From Aestuariivirga litoralis (GTDB taxonomy: Bacteria; Pseudomonadota; Alphaproteobacteria; Rhizobiales; Aestuariivirgaceae), in NCBI RefSeq assembly GCF_015714715.1, contig NZ_WAHS01000002.1:682001-746000 (forward strand): DNA of 64,000 bases, read 5' to 3'. This document shows, piece by piece, positions 1 to 10,282 of this stretch. The notes below the pieces were generated by a model. The model was not told the origin of the DNA. It saw only the letters and a list, made by a program, of their open reading frames with translations, and did not search any database. Numbering within the stretch: position 1 is the stretch's first letter; every line of letters begins with the position of its first letter. Both the position numbers and the translations under genes were made by a program.

Positions 1-506
1 AGCTTGCCAAACGCATAGGCCATATAGGAGGTGATCGGGAAAGACCGGCGCTGACCGATAATGTAAATCCGATCAGCCTTGGCCAATTGGCGGATCGCCT
101 GTTCCAGCCGCTCGCCATCCAGCCGGTTGCGCAAATCCTGAATGGATTTCTCCGAAGCCTCCGCAAAACCCTGAAACAGCATGGCCGCCTTGTGCGCCTT
201 GCTATCGGCGCGCAGATGCGACAGGCGTTCTTCATAGGAAATCACCCGCTCGCGCAGGCGCGAACGGAACACATCCTGCAAATCAGAAAAGCCGTTGAAG
301 CCTAGGCTCTGGGCGAATCGCACCAGCGTGGAAGGCTGCACATCCGCCGCCTCGGCAATTGAAGCGGCCGTACCGAAGGCCACTTCATCTGGATTATCCA
401 GCGCATAAACAGCCACTTGCGCCAGCCTTTTGGGCAGGTTTTGCGCGCGTTCCATGATCATGGAACGCAAAGCTTCAAAATCGCGCGGGGCATCGGTCAC
501 ACTCAT
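1..506 (-). CDS. MurR/RpiR family transcriptional regulator (3' part missing)
   Basis: Reading the minus strand from the ATG at 506 gives an open frame of 168 codons running off the left edge, so the C-terminus is outside the window. The first ~75 residues form the RpiR-type helix-turn-helix: AASIAEAADVQPSTLVRFA, followed by QSLGFNGFSDLQ, is the characteristic recognition region. From about residue 130 the protein enters a SIS (sugar isomerase) domain, seen as ADRIYIIGQRRSF. Members bind phosphosugars or related ligands and control catabolic genes. The ligand cannot be told from this half, and the target operon probably lies to the left. The next gene to the right is divergent. Confidence 0.85.
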   Translation of the reverse strand, partial: MSVTDAPRDFEALRSMIMERAQNLPKRLAQVAVYALDNPDEVAFGTAASIAEAADVQPSTLVRFAQSLGFNGFSDLQDVFRSRLRERVISYEERLSHLRADSKAHKAAMLFQGFAEASEKSIQDLRNRLDGERLEQAIRQLAKADRIYIIGQRRSFPITSYMAYAFGK

Positions 507-814
507 GGAATGAAAAAAGCATGTTTGCTGGAACAAGCCAAGCGGGATGGAATATTCATTCCACAGTCGGTTAACCCCGATTGGAATTGACATTGCACTG
601 CAACATGCCTATGTGACCGCTATCGCTGCCGGCCCAAACGACGACGTGAGGAGCTTTTTAGCTACCAGTCAGGCCAGGCGCCCATGAAGAACTCGATAAG
701 TTCATGGGCCAGTAAGAGCGCCCCAACTTTCCTTTCACGTGGGATCGTCAACTTCGCCTGTTCAGGAACAGCGGCGGAGCCAAATCCCTTATGTTCCGTT
801 TGAAAGGGTCCTCT
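507..814. other. Divergent intergenic region with leader hairpin
   Basis: No gene was found between the RpiR regulator and the DEAD-box helicase. The region must hold both divergent promoters, but no clean -35/-10 pair is obvious. Its clearest structure is a hairpin with 9-nt arms at 680-688 (GCCCATGAA) and 701-709 (TTCATGGGC) and a 12-nt loop. It lies about 105 nt upstream of the helicase start, so it could sit in the helicase mRNA leader. A smaller CTGTTC/GAACAG inverted repeat follows near 758-771. Confidence 0.5.
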
Positions 815-2842
815 GTGACTCAATTTACCGACCTTGGCCTTTCCCAGAAGCTGCTCGATGCGCTCAACCAGGAAGGCTACACCACCCCAACCCCCATCCA
901 GGCAAAATCCATTCCTTCATTGCTTGAAGGCCGCGATTTGCTGGGCATCGCCCAGACCGGCACCGGCAAGACCGCTGCTTTCGCGCTGCCGATCCTCGAG
1001 CGCCTGTCGCGCCATGAAGACCGTGTGGCCCGCGGCACCTGCCGCGTGCTCATTCTGTCGCCAACCCGTGAGCTTGCCGCCCAAATCGGCGAAAGCTTCA
1101 AGACCTATGGCAAATACATGAAGTCGTCGCGCGCTGTCGTTTTCGGCGGGACGTCGATCGGCAAGCAGGTTGAAATGTGCCGCAACGGTGTGGACATTCT
1201 CGTTGCCACCCCCGGCCGCCTCGTCGACCTGATCGAGCGCCGCGCCATTTCGCTCGGCAAGGTTGAAATCCTGGTTCTCGACGAAGTGGACCAGATGCTG
1301 GACCTCGGCTTCATCCACGCCATCCGCAAGATCACCGCTTTGATACCGAAGACCCGTCAGAACCTGTTCTTCTCGGCCACCATGCCGAAGGAAATCGCTG
1401 GCCTGGCTTCTGGCCTGCTGAACAATCCAGTGCGCGTTGAAATCGCCCCCGTGGCGACCACCGCTGAGCGTGTGAACCAGTCCGTGATCCATGTCGATCA
1501 GCCCGGCAAGATGGCCGTGTTGAACGACCTGCTGAAGGACAACAACATGACGCGCACCTTGGTGTTCACCCGCACCAAGCATGGCGCCGACAAGGTTGTG
1601 CGTGGTCTGGCTCAAGCCAACTACACCGCCGCCGCCATTCACGGCAACAAGAGCCAGCCCAACCGCGAAAAGGCGCTGGCAGGCTTCAAGAGCGGCAAGA
1701 TCCTCGTCCTCGTGGCGACGGACATTGCCGCCCGTGGCATCGACGTCGATGGCGTGTCGCACGTCATCAATTTCGATCTGCCGCATGTGCCGGAATCCTA
1801 CGTGCATCGCATCGGCCGCACCGCCCGTGCAGGCGCTGAAGGCCAAGCCATCGCTTTGTGCGCCGGTGATGAACGTTCATTGCTGCGCGACATTGAGCGC
1901 ACCATCCGCATGTCGATCCCGGTGACCACCCATCCGCTCGGCAAGCAGGAAGTGCCGCAGGGCCGCGAGACCAGCACGCGCCCCAATGGCCGTGCCATGG
2001 CACCAAAGGCCGGCGCGCGTGAACCCCGCAATATGGGGGACCGCCCGGCCCGCGAGAAATCCAACGGCGGCAGAGCCCACCGTGGCCAACCCGGCTTTGC
2101 CGTGAAGCCGAATGCCGGACGCGCCGCACCGGGTGACCGTATGGACGCACCGGTTCAGGCCCACGCCGAAACGGCAGCGCCTGCACGCCACGTTCACGAC
2201 GAAAAGATCGCCACTGCCAACAAGCGCACCGATTGGACGCCGATGCAGGGCGAACCCACCGTGATGTATCAGAAGCCCAAGGCCAAGGAGCACGTTTCAA
2301 ACGAACGCCCGCACCAGCCCTGGTTCAACAAGCGTTCGGAAAACGGTGCCAACCGTGGCGGCAAGACCCGCGACCGCAGCTTCGGTGACAAGCCGCGTGG
2401 CCCCCGCACCGAAGGCGGTGAAAGGCGCGCTCATGGCACTGAAAAGCCATGGAGCAACCAAGGCGGCGAATTTGCTGGTGACCGTGCACGCGATGAGCGT
2501 AAGGCTGGTGACAAGCCGCGTGGCAATTTTGGTGACAAGCCCCGTGGCAATTTCGCTGGTGACAAGCCGCGCGGCAATTTTGGCGACAAACCCCGTGGCG
2601 ACCGTAATTTCAGCGACAAGCCCCGCGGTGAGCGCAGCTTAGGCGACAAGCCGCGCGGAAACTTTGGCGACAAACCGAGAGATGCCGGCGCAGGTGATCG
2701 CCCGCGCGGCAATTTCGGTGACAAGCCCCGTGGCAATTTCGCCGGCGGCAAGCCGCGCAGCGGTTCCGGTGGCGGCAAGCCCGGCGGTTTCGGCCGCCCC
2801 TCAGGCGGCAGCTTCAAGCGCCCGAACCGCGCTGAAGGCTAA
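815..2842 (+). CDS. DEAD-box ATP-dependent RNA helicase with GDKPRGNF-repeat tail
   Basis: ATP-dependent RNA helicase of the RhlE/DeaD type, acting in ribosome assembly, RNA decay or cold adaptation. The core has the Q motif, Walker A AQTGTGKT, PTRELA, TPGR, SAT, ATDIAARGID and HRIGRTARAG. Motif II reads DEVD (residues 156-159 from the GTG) instead of DEAD. The helicase core ends near residue 370. The rest is a basic, disordered tail, and its last ~140 residues are many degenerate copies of GDKPRGNF, likely an RNA-binding arginine/glycine tail. I prefer the GTG at 815 because the protein then begins VTQFTDLGLS, where family members normally start, and an AAAGGG lies 5-6 nt upstream. An in-frame ATG at 791 is the alternative. 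The gene is followed by a strong terminator. Confidence 0.93.
   Translation: MTQFTDLGLSQKLLDALNQEGYTTPTPIQAKSIPSLLEGRDLLGIAQTGTGKTAAFALPILERLSRHEDRVARGTCRVLILSPTRELAAQIGESFKTYGKYMKSSRAVVFGGTSIGKQVEMCRNGVDILVATPGRLVDLIERRAISLGKVEILVLDEVDQMLDLGFIHAIRKITALIPKTRQNLFFSATMPKEIAGLASGLLNNPVRVEIAPVATTAERVNQSVIHVDQPGKMAVLNDLLKDNNMTRTLVFTRTKHGADKVVRGLAQANYTAAAIHGNKSQPNREKALAGFKSGKILVLVATDIAARGIDVDGVSHVINFDLPHVPESYVHRIGRTARAGAEGQAIALCAGDERSLLRDIERTIRMSIPVTTHPLGKQEVPQGRETSTRPNGRAMAPKAGAREPRNMGDRPAREKSNGGRAHRGQPGFAVKPNAGRAAPGDRMDAPVQAHAETAAPARHVHDEKIATANKRTDWTPMQGEPTVMYQKPKAKEHVSNERPHQPWFNKRSENGANRGGKTRDRSFGDKPRGPRTEGGERRAHGTEKPWSNQGGEFAGDRARDERKAGDKPRGNFGDKPRGNFAGDKPRGNFGDKPRGDRNFSDKPRGERSLGDKPRGNFGDKPRDAGAGDRPRGNFGDKPRGNFAGGKPRSGSGGGKPGGFGRPSGGSFKRPNRAEG
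2390..2790 (+). repeat. Degenerate in-frame tandem repeat coding GDKPRGNF
   Basis: About 15 degenerate copies of a roughly 24-27 nt unit encode G-D-K-P-R-G-N-F and variants such as AGDKPRGNF and SDKPRGERS inside the helicase tail. Copies share long stretches of identical DNA, so unit number probably varies by slippage between strains. Confidence 0.85.
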
Positions 2843-2864
2843 GGCCTAGAGATTCAACAACAGA

Positions 2865-2891
2865 AGCCCGCGAGCAATCGCGGGCTTTTTT
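2865..2891 (+). terminator. Rho-independent terminator of the helicase gene
   Basis: A 9-bp stem, AGCCCGCGA / TCGCGGGCT, with a GCAA loop is followed by a run of T. It starts 22 nt after the helicase stop codon. Confidence 0.9.
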
Positions 2892-2913
2892 GTGCCCAAG
2901 CTACCACCCCATT

Positions 2914-2943
2914 CCGTCACCCCTGCGAAGGCAGGGGCCCAGC
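2914..2943 (+). repeat. Palindromic repeat copy A (CGTCACCCCTGCGAAGGC type)
   Basis: A 30-nt unit beginning CCGTCACCCCTGCG and ending in CCCAGC. Its core is a 7-bp hairpin, CCCCTGC / GCAGGGG, with a GAAG loop. It is oriented toward the GIY-YIG gene, whose start codon is 37 nt further on. Its inverted partner is copy B at the other end of that gene. Related copies occur at 48455-48483 and 48511-48540. The sequence resembles the widespread intergenic CGTCATTCCCGCG...GGAATCCAG class of alphaproteobacterial palindromes. Confidence 0.85.
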
Positions 2944-2980
2944 TTCTTGACAACCTACGAAGCCACTTTAGCTTCCCTGC

Positions 2981-3349
2981 ATGTCCGAAGAAAAGCAGCC
3001 CGCTGTTTACATCACAGCCAATCGTTATCGCGGCACCATCTATATCGGGGTGACGAGTGCGCTGTGGAACCGCATCTCAGAGCACAAGAATAGTGCCTTT
3101 GACGGCTTCACGGCAGAACATAACGTGCATCATCTCGTCTGGTACGAGCACCATCACATGATGGAAGATGCCATCCGCCGCGAGAAACAACTCAAGAAAT
3201 GGAAACGTGATTGGAAAATCCGGATCATTGAGGAGATGAACCCGGAATGGCACGACTTGCACGAAAAGATCGATCCCATCGGCACACTTGTTGCGCTCAA
3301 AGCTGGGCCCCTGCCTTCGCAGGGGGTGACGGTTCTTGGGGAAAGTTAG
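2981..3349 (+). CDS. Small GIY-YIG family nuclease
   Basis: A stand-alone 122-residue GIY-YIG endonuclease of the YhbQ/UPF0213 type. The N-terminal motif appears as AVYITANRYRG then TIYIGVTS, with the catalytic arginine in LWNRISEHK. The conserved RREKQLKKWKRDWKI carries the glutamate that binds metal, and IIEEMNPEWHDL closes the domain at about residue 92. The last ~20 residues (AGPLPSQGVTVL and on) are encoded by palindromic repeat B, so the native C-terminus is lost in repeat sequence. The gene sits between a terminator and a convergent gene, with inverted repeat copies on both sides. Cellular function of such small members is not established; single-strand or branched DNA cleavage is plausible. 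Confidence 0.9.
   Translation: MSEEKQPAVYITANRYRGTIYIGVTSALWNRISEHKNSAFDGFTAEHNVHHLVWYEHHHMMEDAIRREKQLKKWKRDWKIRIIEEMNPEWHDLHEKIDPIGTLVALKAGPLPSQGVTVLGES
3302..3332 (-). repeat. Palindromic repeat copy B, inverted relative to copy A
   Basis: On the minus strand this 31-nt unit matches copy A except for one extra C (CCGTCACCCCCTGCG). It overlaps the last codons of the GIY-YIG gene and ends 17 nt before its stop. Together A and B form terminal inverted repeats around a 358-nt interior holding the gene. Confidence 0.85.
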
Positions 3350-3353
3350 GTGA

Positions 3354-4568
3354 TCACAAACACCGCACCAGATCAGCCCAGAGATCTTCGCCATCCTCAA
3401 TGCCAACCGACAGCCGAAACACGCCATCGCCTGCCAGCGCGCGGTAACGCGCCGCCGCCTCCGGGCCATGCCGGAAGGTTGATTTCTCGATGTCATCCGT
3501 GCCGATCCAACAGATCAGGCTGCGGTGATGACCGAGCGAGACGGCATAGTGCGTGATCTCCAGCGTATCAATCATACGCTGCGCGATGGCAGGGCCCGCT
3601 TCATGCGTCTGGAACGTCATCATGCCGGAAAAATTCTTCATCTGTCGCTTGGCCAGGTCGTGTTGTGGATGCGATGGCAGACCCGGATACAGTACATTCT
3701 TCACCGCCGGATGCGCTTCCAGTTTTTGCGCCAAAAAGAGCGCAGCCTTCTCATGCGCCGCCATGCGCAAGGGCAGCGTGGCCGCACCGCGCAAAATCAG
3801 CCAGGCATTGAACGGCGACATGATGCCGCCGAAATGCACCATGGCTTCGAGATTGAGCGCCGCCATGTCAGCCTTGCGGCCGATCACGCAGCCACCCATC
3901 GCATCGCCATGCCCGCCGATATATTTGGTCAGCGAATGCATCACGAAATCCGCGCCGAGTTCCAAAGGCCGCGTGGCCAGCGGCGTGCAATAGGTCGAAT
4001 CCACCACCACATCGCGCACGCCCTTGGCACGAGCCAGCGCCGACAGTGCCGCAATGTCACTGAGCATCATCGATGGATTGGAGGGTGACTCGATCCACAG
4101 CATCCGCGTATTGGGCCGGATCGCAGCGGTCACGGCTTCCACATCGGAAGTATCAACGTAAGAGGCTTCAATGCCAAAGCGCGGCAGCGTATCGCGCGCC
4201 AATTCGGCAATGCCCACATAATTGCTTTCCGGCATCAACAGATGATCGCCCGCCGAAAGCCGCCCGCAAATCAGCGCATGGCCGGCACCCACGCCGGACG
4301 CAAAACACAGCGCCGTCTCGCCGCCTTCTAGCGCCGCTACTTTCTCTTCCAGCTGCCGCACTGTAGGGCTGCCCACGCGCGCATAGACAAAGCCTTCAGT
4401 GCTTTCATCCTGATCGCGCGCCGAAAAACCCGTGAGCTTCTCCGGCGCGAAAGTGGCTGACATGACCAGATTGGGCGATGACGCGCGAGTAACAGGATCA
4501 ACAAATTCGCCCGCATGTACGGCTGTGGTGGCAAAGCTCAGCGGCCCCAAAGTGTTCTTCTTGGTCAT
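3354..4568 (-). CDS. Cys/Met metabolism PLP-dependent enzyme (cystathionine gamma-synthase/lyase family)
   Basis: A 404-residue fold-type I PLP enzyme. The PLP lysine is in HSLTKYIGGHGDAMGG, the cofactor aspartate in VVDSTYCTPL, and FASGVGAG binds the phosphate. YARVGSPTVRQLEEKVAALEG is the typical N-terminal segment, quoted here as YARVGSPTVRQLEEK. The family includes cystathionine gamma-synthase, cystathionine gamma-lyase, methionine gamma-lyase and O-acylhomoserine sulfhydrylases, and sequence motifs alone do not settle which. It therefore handles transsulfuration or methionine breakdown. It lies downstream of the atp operon but behind that operon's terminator, so it has its own promoter. 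It converges on the GIY-YIG gene with a 4-nt gap. Confidence 0.88.
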   Translation of the reverse strand: MTKKNTLGPLSFATTAVHAGEFVDPVTRASSPNLVMSATFAPEKLTGFSARDQDESTEGFVYARVGSPTVRQLEEKVAALEGGETALCFASGVGAGHALICGRLSAGDHLLMPESNYVGIAELARDTLPRFGIEASYVDTSDVEAVTAAIRPNTRMLWIESPSNPSMMLSDIAALSALARAKGVRDVVVDSTYCTPLATRPLELGADFVMHSLTKYIGGHGDAMGGCVIGRKADMAALNLEAMVHFGGIMSPFNAWLILRGAATLPLRMAAHEKAALFLAQKLEAHPAVKNVLYPGLPSHPQHDLAKRQMKNFSGMMTFQTHEAGPAIAQRMIDTLEITHYAVSLGHHRSLICWIGTDDIEKSTFRHGPEAAARYRALAGDGVFRLSVGIEDGEDLWADLVRCL

Positions 4569-4601
4569 GTCTCACTCCCTGCCCGCCAGCTTGCGATGGC
4601 A

Positions 4602-4633
4602 CAAAACAAAAAACCAGCCTTGTGGAGCTGGTT
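4602..4633 (-). terminator. Terminator of the atpHAGDC operon
   Basis: On the minus strand AACCAGC, an 8-nt loop and GCTGGTT are followed by TTTTTTGTTTT. It lies 26 nt beyond the atpC stop and before the PLP enzyme start. Confidence 0.85.
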
Positions 4634-4658
4634 CTTCAGGATCAAATTGTATGGCTTG

Positions 4659-5048
4659 TTACAGAACGCTCTGCAGCGCCTTCAGGTGATCGAGATTTTC
4701 CTGGGCCACGCGCTTGGCTTCGGCTTCGGTGGCATCGGCGACGTCTTCCTCGGCGTCCTTGATCTGCTTGGCCAAGGCGGCAGCATCAAGTTCTGCTGTC
4801 GGAATGGCGCGTTCGGCCAGCACCGTGAGGCCCTGCGGGTTCACTTCGGCAAAACCGCCACGCACGAAAATACGCTGCGAACCAGAAGCTGCCGTCACCG
4901 TCACCACGCCGGGGCGCAATGACGTGAGCAGCGGCGCATGTTGCGGCAGGATGGTCATTTCACCTTCCGTGCCGGGCAGCTGCACGCTGTCCACGTCGCC
5001 CGAGAAGAGCAACTTGGCCGGTGAAACGAGTTCGAAGTGAAGCGCCAT
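4659..5048 (-). CDS. atpC: F1 ATP synthase subunit epsilon
   Basis: A 129-residue epsilon subunit, part of the rotating central stalk of the F1Fo ATP synthase, which couples rotation and can inhibit ATP hydrolysis. The N-terminal beta-sandwich is seen in FELVSPAKLLFSGDVDSVQLPG then EGEMTILPQHAPLLTSLRPG (each shown in part). The C-terminal helical hairpin is short and alanine-rich. It is the last gene of atpHAGDC, 15 nt after atpD and just before the terminator. Confidence 0.95.
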   Translation of the reverse strand: MALHFELVSPAKLLFSGDVDSVQLPGTEGEMTILPQHAPLLTSLRPGVVTVTAASGSQRIFVRGGFAEVNPQGLTVLAERAIPTAELDAAALAKQIKDAEEDVADATEAEAKRVAQENLDHLKALQSVL

Positions 5049-5063
5049 CGTTCTGTCTTTCGC

Positions 5064-7435
<2,372 letters not shown>

Positions 7436-7451
7436 TGCGGCCCCTTAAAGT

Positions 7452-8981
7452 TTAAGCGAACGACTTGGTGTAGGCTTCAACCGCGGCCTTGAGCAGCGGC
7501 ATTGTCTTGTCCGAAATCGCCTTCTCCGAACGGATGGCATCCATCACGCCGGCATGCTTGTCGCGCATCAGGCGCAGCAGGCCTTCTTCGAAGCTCTTGA
7601 TCTTGGCAACCGGAATGCCGTCGAGATAGCCGTTCACGCCGGCATAGATCGAGACAACCTGCTCTTCCATTTTCAGCGGCGAGAACTGGCCCTGCTTCAG
7701 CAGCTCCGTCAGGCGCGCACCACGGTTGAGCATCTTCTGCGTCGCCGCATCAAGGTCCGAACCGAACTGGGCGAAGGCCGCCATTTCGCGGTACTGAGCG
7801 AGCTCGCCCTTGATCTTGCCAGCCACCTGCTTCATCGCCTTGGTCTGCGCAGCAGAACCCACGCGCGACACGGAAAGGCCGACGTTCACAGCCGGGCGGA
7901 TGCCCTGATAGAACAGATCGGTTTCAAGGAAGATCTGGCCGTCAGTGATCGAGATCACGTTGGTCGGAATGAAGGCCGACACGTCGTTGCCCTGGGTTTC
8001 AATGACCGGCAGCGCGGTCAGCGAACCGCCGCCCAGCGAGTCGTTGAGCTTGGCAGCGCGTTCCAGCAAACGAGAGTGGAGATAGAACACGTCGCCCGGA
8101 TAGGCTTCGCGGCCCGGCGGGCGGCGCAGCAGCAGCGACATCTGGCGGTAAGCCACGGCCTGCTTGGAAAGATCGTCATAGGCGATCAGCGCATGCATGC
8201 CATTGTCGCGGAAATATTCGCCGACGGCGCAACCGGCAAACGGTGCCAGATATTGCAGCGGGGCCGGATCGGAAGCAGTAGCGGCGATGATGACAGAATA
8301 TTCCAGCGCGCCATTGTCTTCCAGAACCTTCACGAACTGGGCAACCGTAGAGCGCTTCTGGCCGCAAGCGACATAAACGCAATAGAGCTTGTCTTTTTCC
8401 GGGCCAGCAATGTGGATCGGCTTCTGGTTCAGAATGGTGTCGAGGATGATCGCGGTCTTGCCGGTCTGGCGGTCACCGATCACCAGTTCGCGCTGGCCAC
8501 GGCCAACGGGGATCAAAGCGTCAATGGCCTTGAGGCCAGTGGCCATCGGCTCATTCACTGACTTGCGCGGAATGATGCCGGGGGCCTTCACGTCCACACG
8601 CGACATTTTCTTCGACTTGATCGGGCCCTTGCCGTCGAGCGGGTTGCCCAGCGGATCGATCACGCGGCCGAGGAGTTCCTTGCCGACGGGGATTTCCACG
8701 ATGGCGCCGGTGCGCTTGACGAGATCGCCTTCCTTGATGTCACGGTCGGCGCCGAAAATCACGCAACCGACATTGTCGGTTTCGAGGTTGAGGGCCATGC
8801 CGCGGATGCCACCGGGGAATTCCACCATTTCGCCGGCCTGCACATTGTCGAGGCCGTGCACGCGGGCAATGCCGTCACCGACGGAGAGAACCTGGCCGAT
8901 TTCAGCAACATCGGCATCCTTGCCGAAATCCTTGATCTGCTTCTTGAGGATGGACGAAATTTCGGCGGCGCGAATATCCAT
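7452..8981 (-). CDS. atpA: F1 ATP synthase subunit alpha
   Basis: The 509-residue non-catalytic nucleotide-binding alpha subunit of F1. The P-loop is GDRQTGKT (about 169-176) and the family signature [17 protein letters not shown] is near residue 365. The regulatory N-terminus begins [16 protein letters not shown]. It abuts atpH with a 1-nt gap, indicating translational coupling. Confidence 0.98.
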   Translation of the reverse strand: MDIRAAEISSILKKQIKDFGKDADVAEIGQVLSVGDGIARVHGLDNVQAGEMVEFPGGIRGMALNLETDNVGCVIFGADRDIKEGDLVKRTGAIVEIPVGKELLGRVIDPLGNPLDGKGPIKSKKMSRVDVKAPGIIPRKSVNEPMATGLKAIDALIPVGRGQRELVIGDRQTGKTAIILDTILNQKPIHIAGPEKDKLYCVYVACGQKRSTVAQFVKVLEDNGALEYSVIIAATASDPAPLQYLAPFAGCAVGEYFRDNGMHALIAYDDLSKQAVAYRQMSLLLRRPPGREAYPGDVFYLHSRLLERAAKLNDSLGGGSLTALPVIETQGNDVSAFIPTNVISITDGQIFLETDLFYQGIRPAVNVGLSVSRVGSAAQTKAMKQVAGKIKGELAQYREMAAFAQFGSDLDAATQKMLNRGARLTELLKQGQFSPLKMEEQVVSIYAGVNGYLDGIPVAKIKSFEEGLLRLMRDKHAGVMDAIRSEKAISDKTMPLLKAAVEAYTKSFA

Positions 8982-8982
8982 G

Positions 8983-9540
8983 TCAGCCGTTTCCCTTCAT
9001 TGCAACTTTGAGATTTTGAAGTTTTGTTTTGAGCGAATTGTCGATCAGCGTCGAGCCAATCTTGACTGTCAGGCCACCGAGCAGCGAAGCATCGGTCTTG
9101 GCCACCAGCTGCACATCCTTGCCCACCCGGGCTTTCAGTGCAGCAGCGAGATCCTTGAGCTGGGCAGCGGTGAGCTTTTCAGCCGAGGTGACATCAGCCA
9201 CCACTTCGCCCTTGTCTTCAGCCACCAGAGCCTGGAATGCGTCAATTGCACCCGGCAAAGCGGTCAAACGGCGATTCTCGCACAGCAGTTTCACGAAATT
9301 GAGCGCCAGACCCGACATGCCGCCCTTGGCACTGAGCGCTTCAATGGCCGCCATCTGGTCTTCAGACTTGAAAACGGGGGATGAAAACAGCCGCTTCAGG
9401 TCAGCTGATTCAGAAATTGATTTGGCAAGGCCCGCAAGGGCCGAGGCAACGGCGGGAACCGCCTTTTCTTCTTTCGCAAGGTCGAACAGCGCGCTGGCAT
9501 AGCGCCCCGCCACCCCGCTCGTCATGAGTTGTGCCGCCAC
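8983..9540 (-). CDS. atpH: F1 ATP synthase subunit delta
   Basis: The delta subunit (OSCP) links F1 to the peripheral stalk. The family region begins [19 protein letters not shown], and the C-terminal domain ends with [14 protein letters not shown]. The frame is open further upstream, to 9660, but that extension is not family-like. I chose the GTG at 9540, which gives [15 protein letters not shown] and about 185 residues, the usual size, with AAGAAAG about 7 nt upstream. The ATG at 9525 (180 residues) is the alternative. It is the first gene of the F1 operon; the Fo genes are not in this window. Confidence 0.93.
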   Translation of the reverse strand: MAAQLMTSGVAGRYASALFDLAKEEKAVPAVASALAGLAKSISESADLKRLFSSPVFKSEDQMAAIEALSAKGGMSGLALNFVKLLCENRRLTALPGAIDAFQALVAEDKGEVVADVTSAEKLTAAQLKDLAAALKARVGKDVQLVAKTDASLLGGLTVKIGSTLIDNSLKTKLQNLKVAMKGNG

Positions 9541-9651
9541 GAGCAAACTTTCTTGTTTGTAAGTATTAACGCGTGCGCCTGCTATCACACCAAAACAGGG
9601 CTGTCCATGCGCTTTTAGCGGCGTTTCATCGTAAATTTGGCGGGCTGCGCG

Positions 9652-9695
9652 CGCAAACAAAAAAGGCCCGCCGCGGGAGGAGCTGCGGCGGGCCT
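9652..9695 (-). terminator. Terminator between the DUF1127 genes and the atp operon
   Basis: An 11-bp GC stem (AGGCCCGCCGC / GCGGCGGGCCT, arms 9664-9674 and 9685-9695) is followed on the minus strand by TTTTTTTGTTTG. It separates the upstream DUF1127 genes from atpH on the same strand. Confidence 0.9.
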
Positions 9696-9711
9696 GTTTG
9701 CTCGATCTATT

Positions 9712-9852
9712 TCACTTCGAAATGAAATTTTCGAGCTGATAGCGTTTGATACCCATGTCGGCCAGATCGGCGTCGGACAGGCGGATATAGACTGGCTTTG
9801 CCTGTCTTGTGGCAGATCCCGGCTTCTTGTTGCGGAGGAAGCGGGTCAGCAT
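9712..9852 (-). CDS. DUF1127-like micro-protein, second of a tandem pair
   Basis: A 46-residue basic protein. The second half, YIRLSDADLADMGIKRYQ, keeps the DUF1127 core pattern L-x-D-x-x-L-x-D-x-G-I/L. The first half (MLTRFLRNKKPG) is basic. It starts 4 nt after the stop of the neighbouring DUF1127 gene with no Shine-Dalgarno sequence of its own, so translation is probably coupled. DUF1127 proteins of alphaproteobacteria have been linked to RNA binding and to modulation of sensor kinases. The divergence from the classic domain makes this assignment less firm than for its neighbour. Confidence 0.7.
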   Translation of the reverse strand: MLTRFLRNKKPGSATRQAKPVYIRLSDADLADMGIKRYQLENFISK

Positions 9853-9856
9853 GGAA

Positions 9857-10006
9857 TTAGCGGGCCGCGTCGCGGGCAACACGATGGATGTCAGCGCGTG
9901 CGATGCCGAGGTCGGCCAGTTCGCGGTTCGTCAGAGCTTGCAACTCAGTGACGGTACGGCTGTAACGCTTCCAGGTGGTGATACGGGATTTAAGAACTTC
10001 AAACAT
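9857..10006 (-). CDS. DUF1127 domain micro-protein
   Basis: A 49-residue protein of the YjiS/DUF1127 family. It begins MFEVLKSRITTWKRYSRTV and has the signature ELQALTNRELADLGIARADI. A good ribosome site (AAGGAG) lies 8 nt before the ATG. Arg-rich DUF1127 proteins in Agrobacterium and Rhodobacter act as small regulators of phosphate/carbon metabolism or as RNA-binding factors. It is the first gene of a two-gene unit closed by the terminator at 9652-9695. Confidence 0.9.
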   Translation of the reverse strand: MFEVLKSRITTWKRYSRTVTELQALTNRELADLGIARADIHRVARDAAR

Positions 10007-10282
10007 CTTTGGTACTCCTTGTTTCCCCTTCCGGGGGAATATGTCTTTCGCTTACGCAGCAACATATAGTGCAACGCAGCAAAAAGAGTACTGCAAAATT
10101 TGCATGGCTCGTAATACATTAAATAATTCATGCGTTTATAAAGTTGTAACAATGCTTAATATTTATGTTGCACTGCCACAATGTTGAGCAGTTGAGGTCA
10201 CAAAGCGGCCTAAACCCTTAACCTGCATTAAGCATACCGCTTGCCCCAAAATTAACCGCTCTGCCCATAGATTGGAAAAAGA

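Noticed and set aside
917-1846. 309-codon minus-strand frame
   Set aside because: Antisense to the conserved DEAD-box helicase core; histidine/glycine-rich translation typical of reversed coding DNA.
2500-2780. Regular repeats resembling a CRISPR array
   Set aside because: The units are continuous, in frame, degenerate and encode GDKPRGNF without unique spacers; they are a protein repeat.
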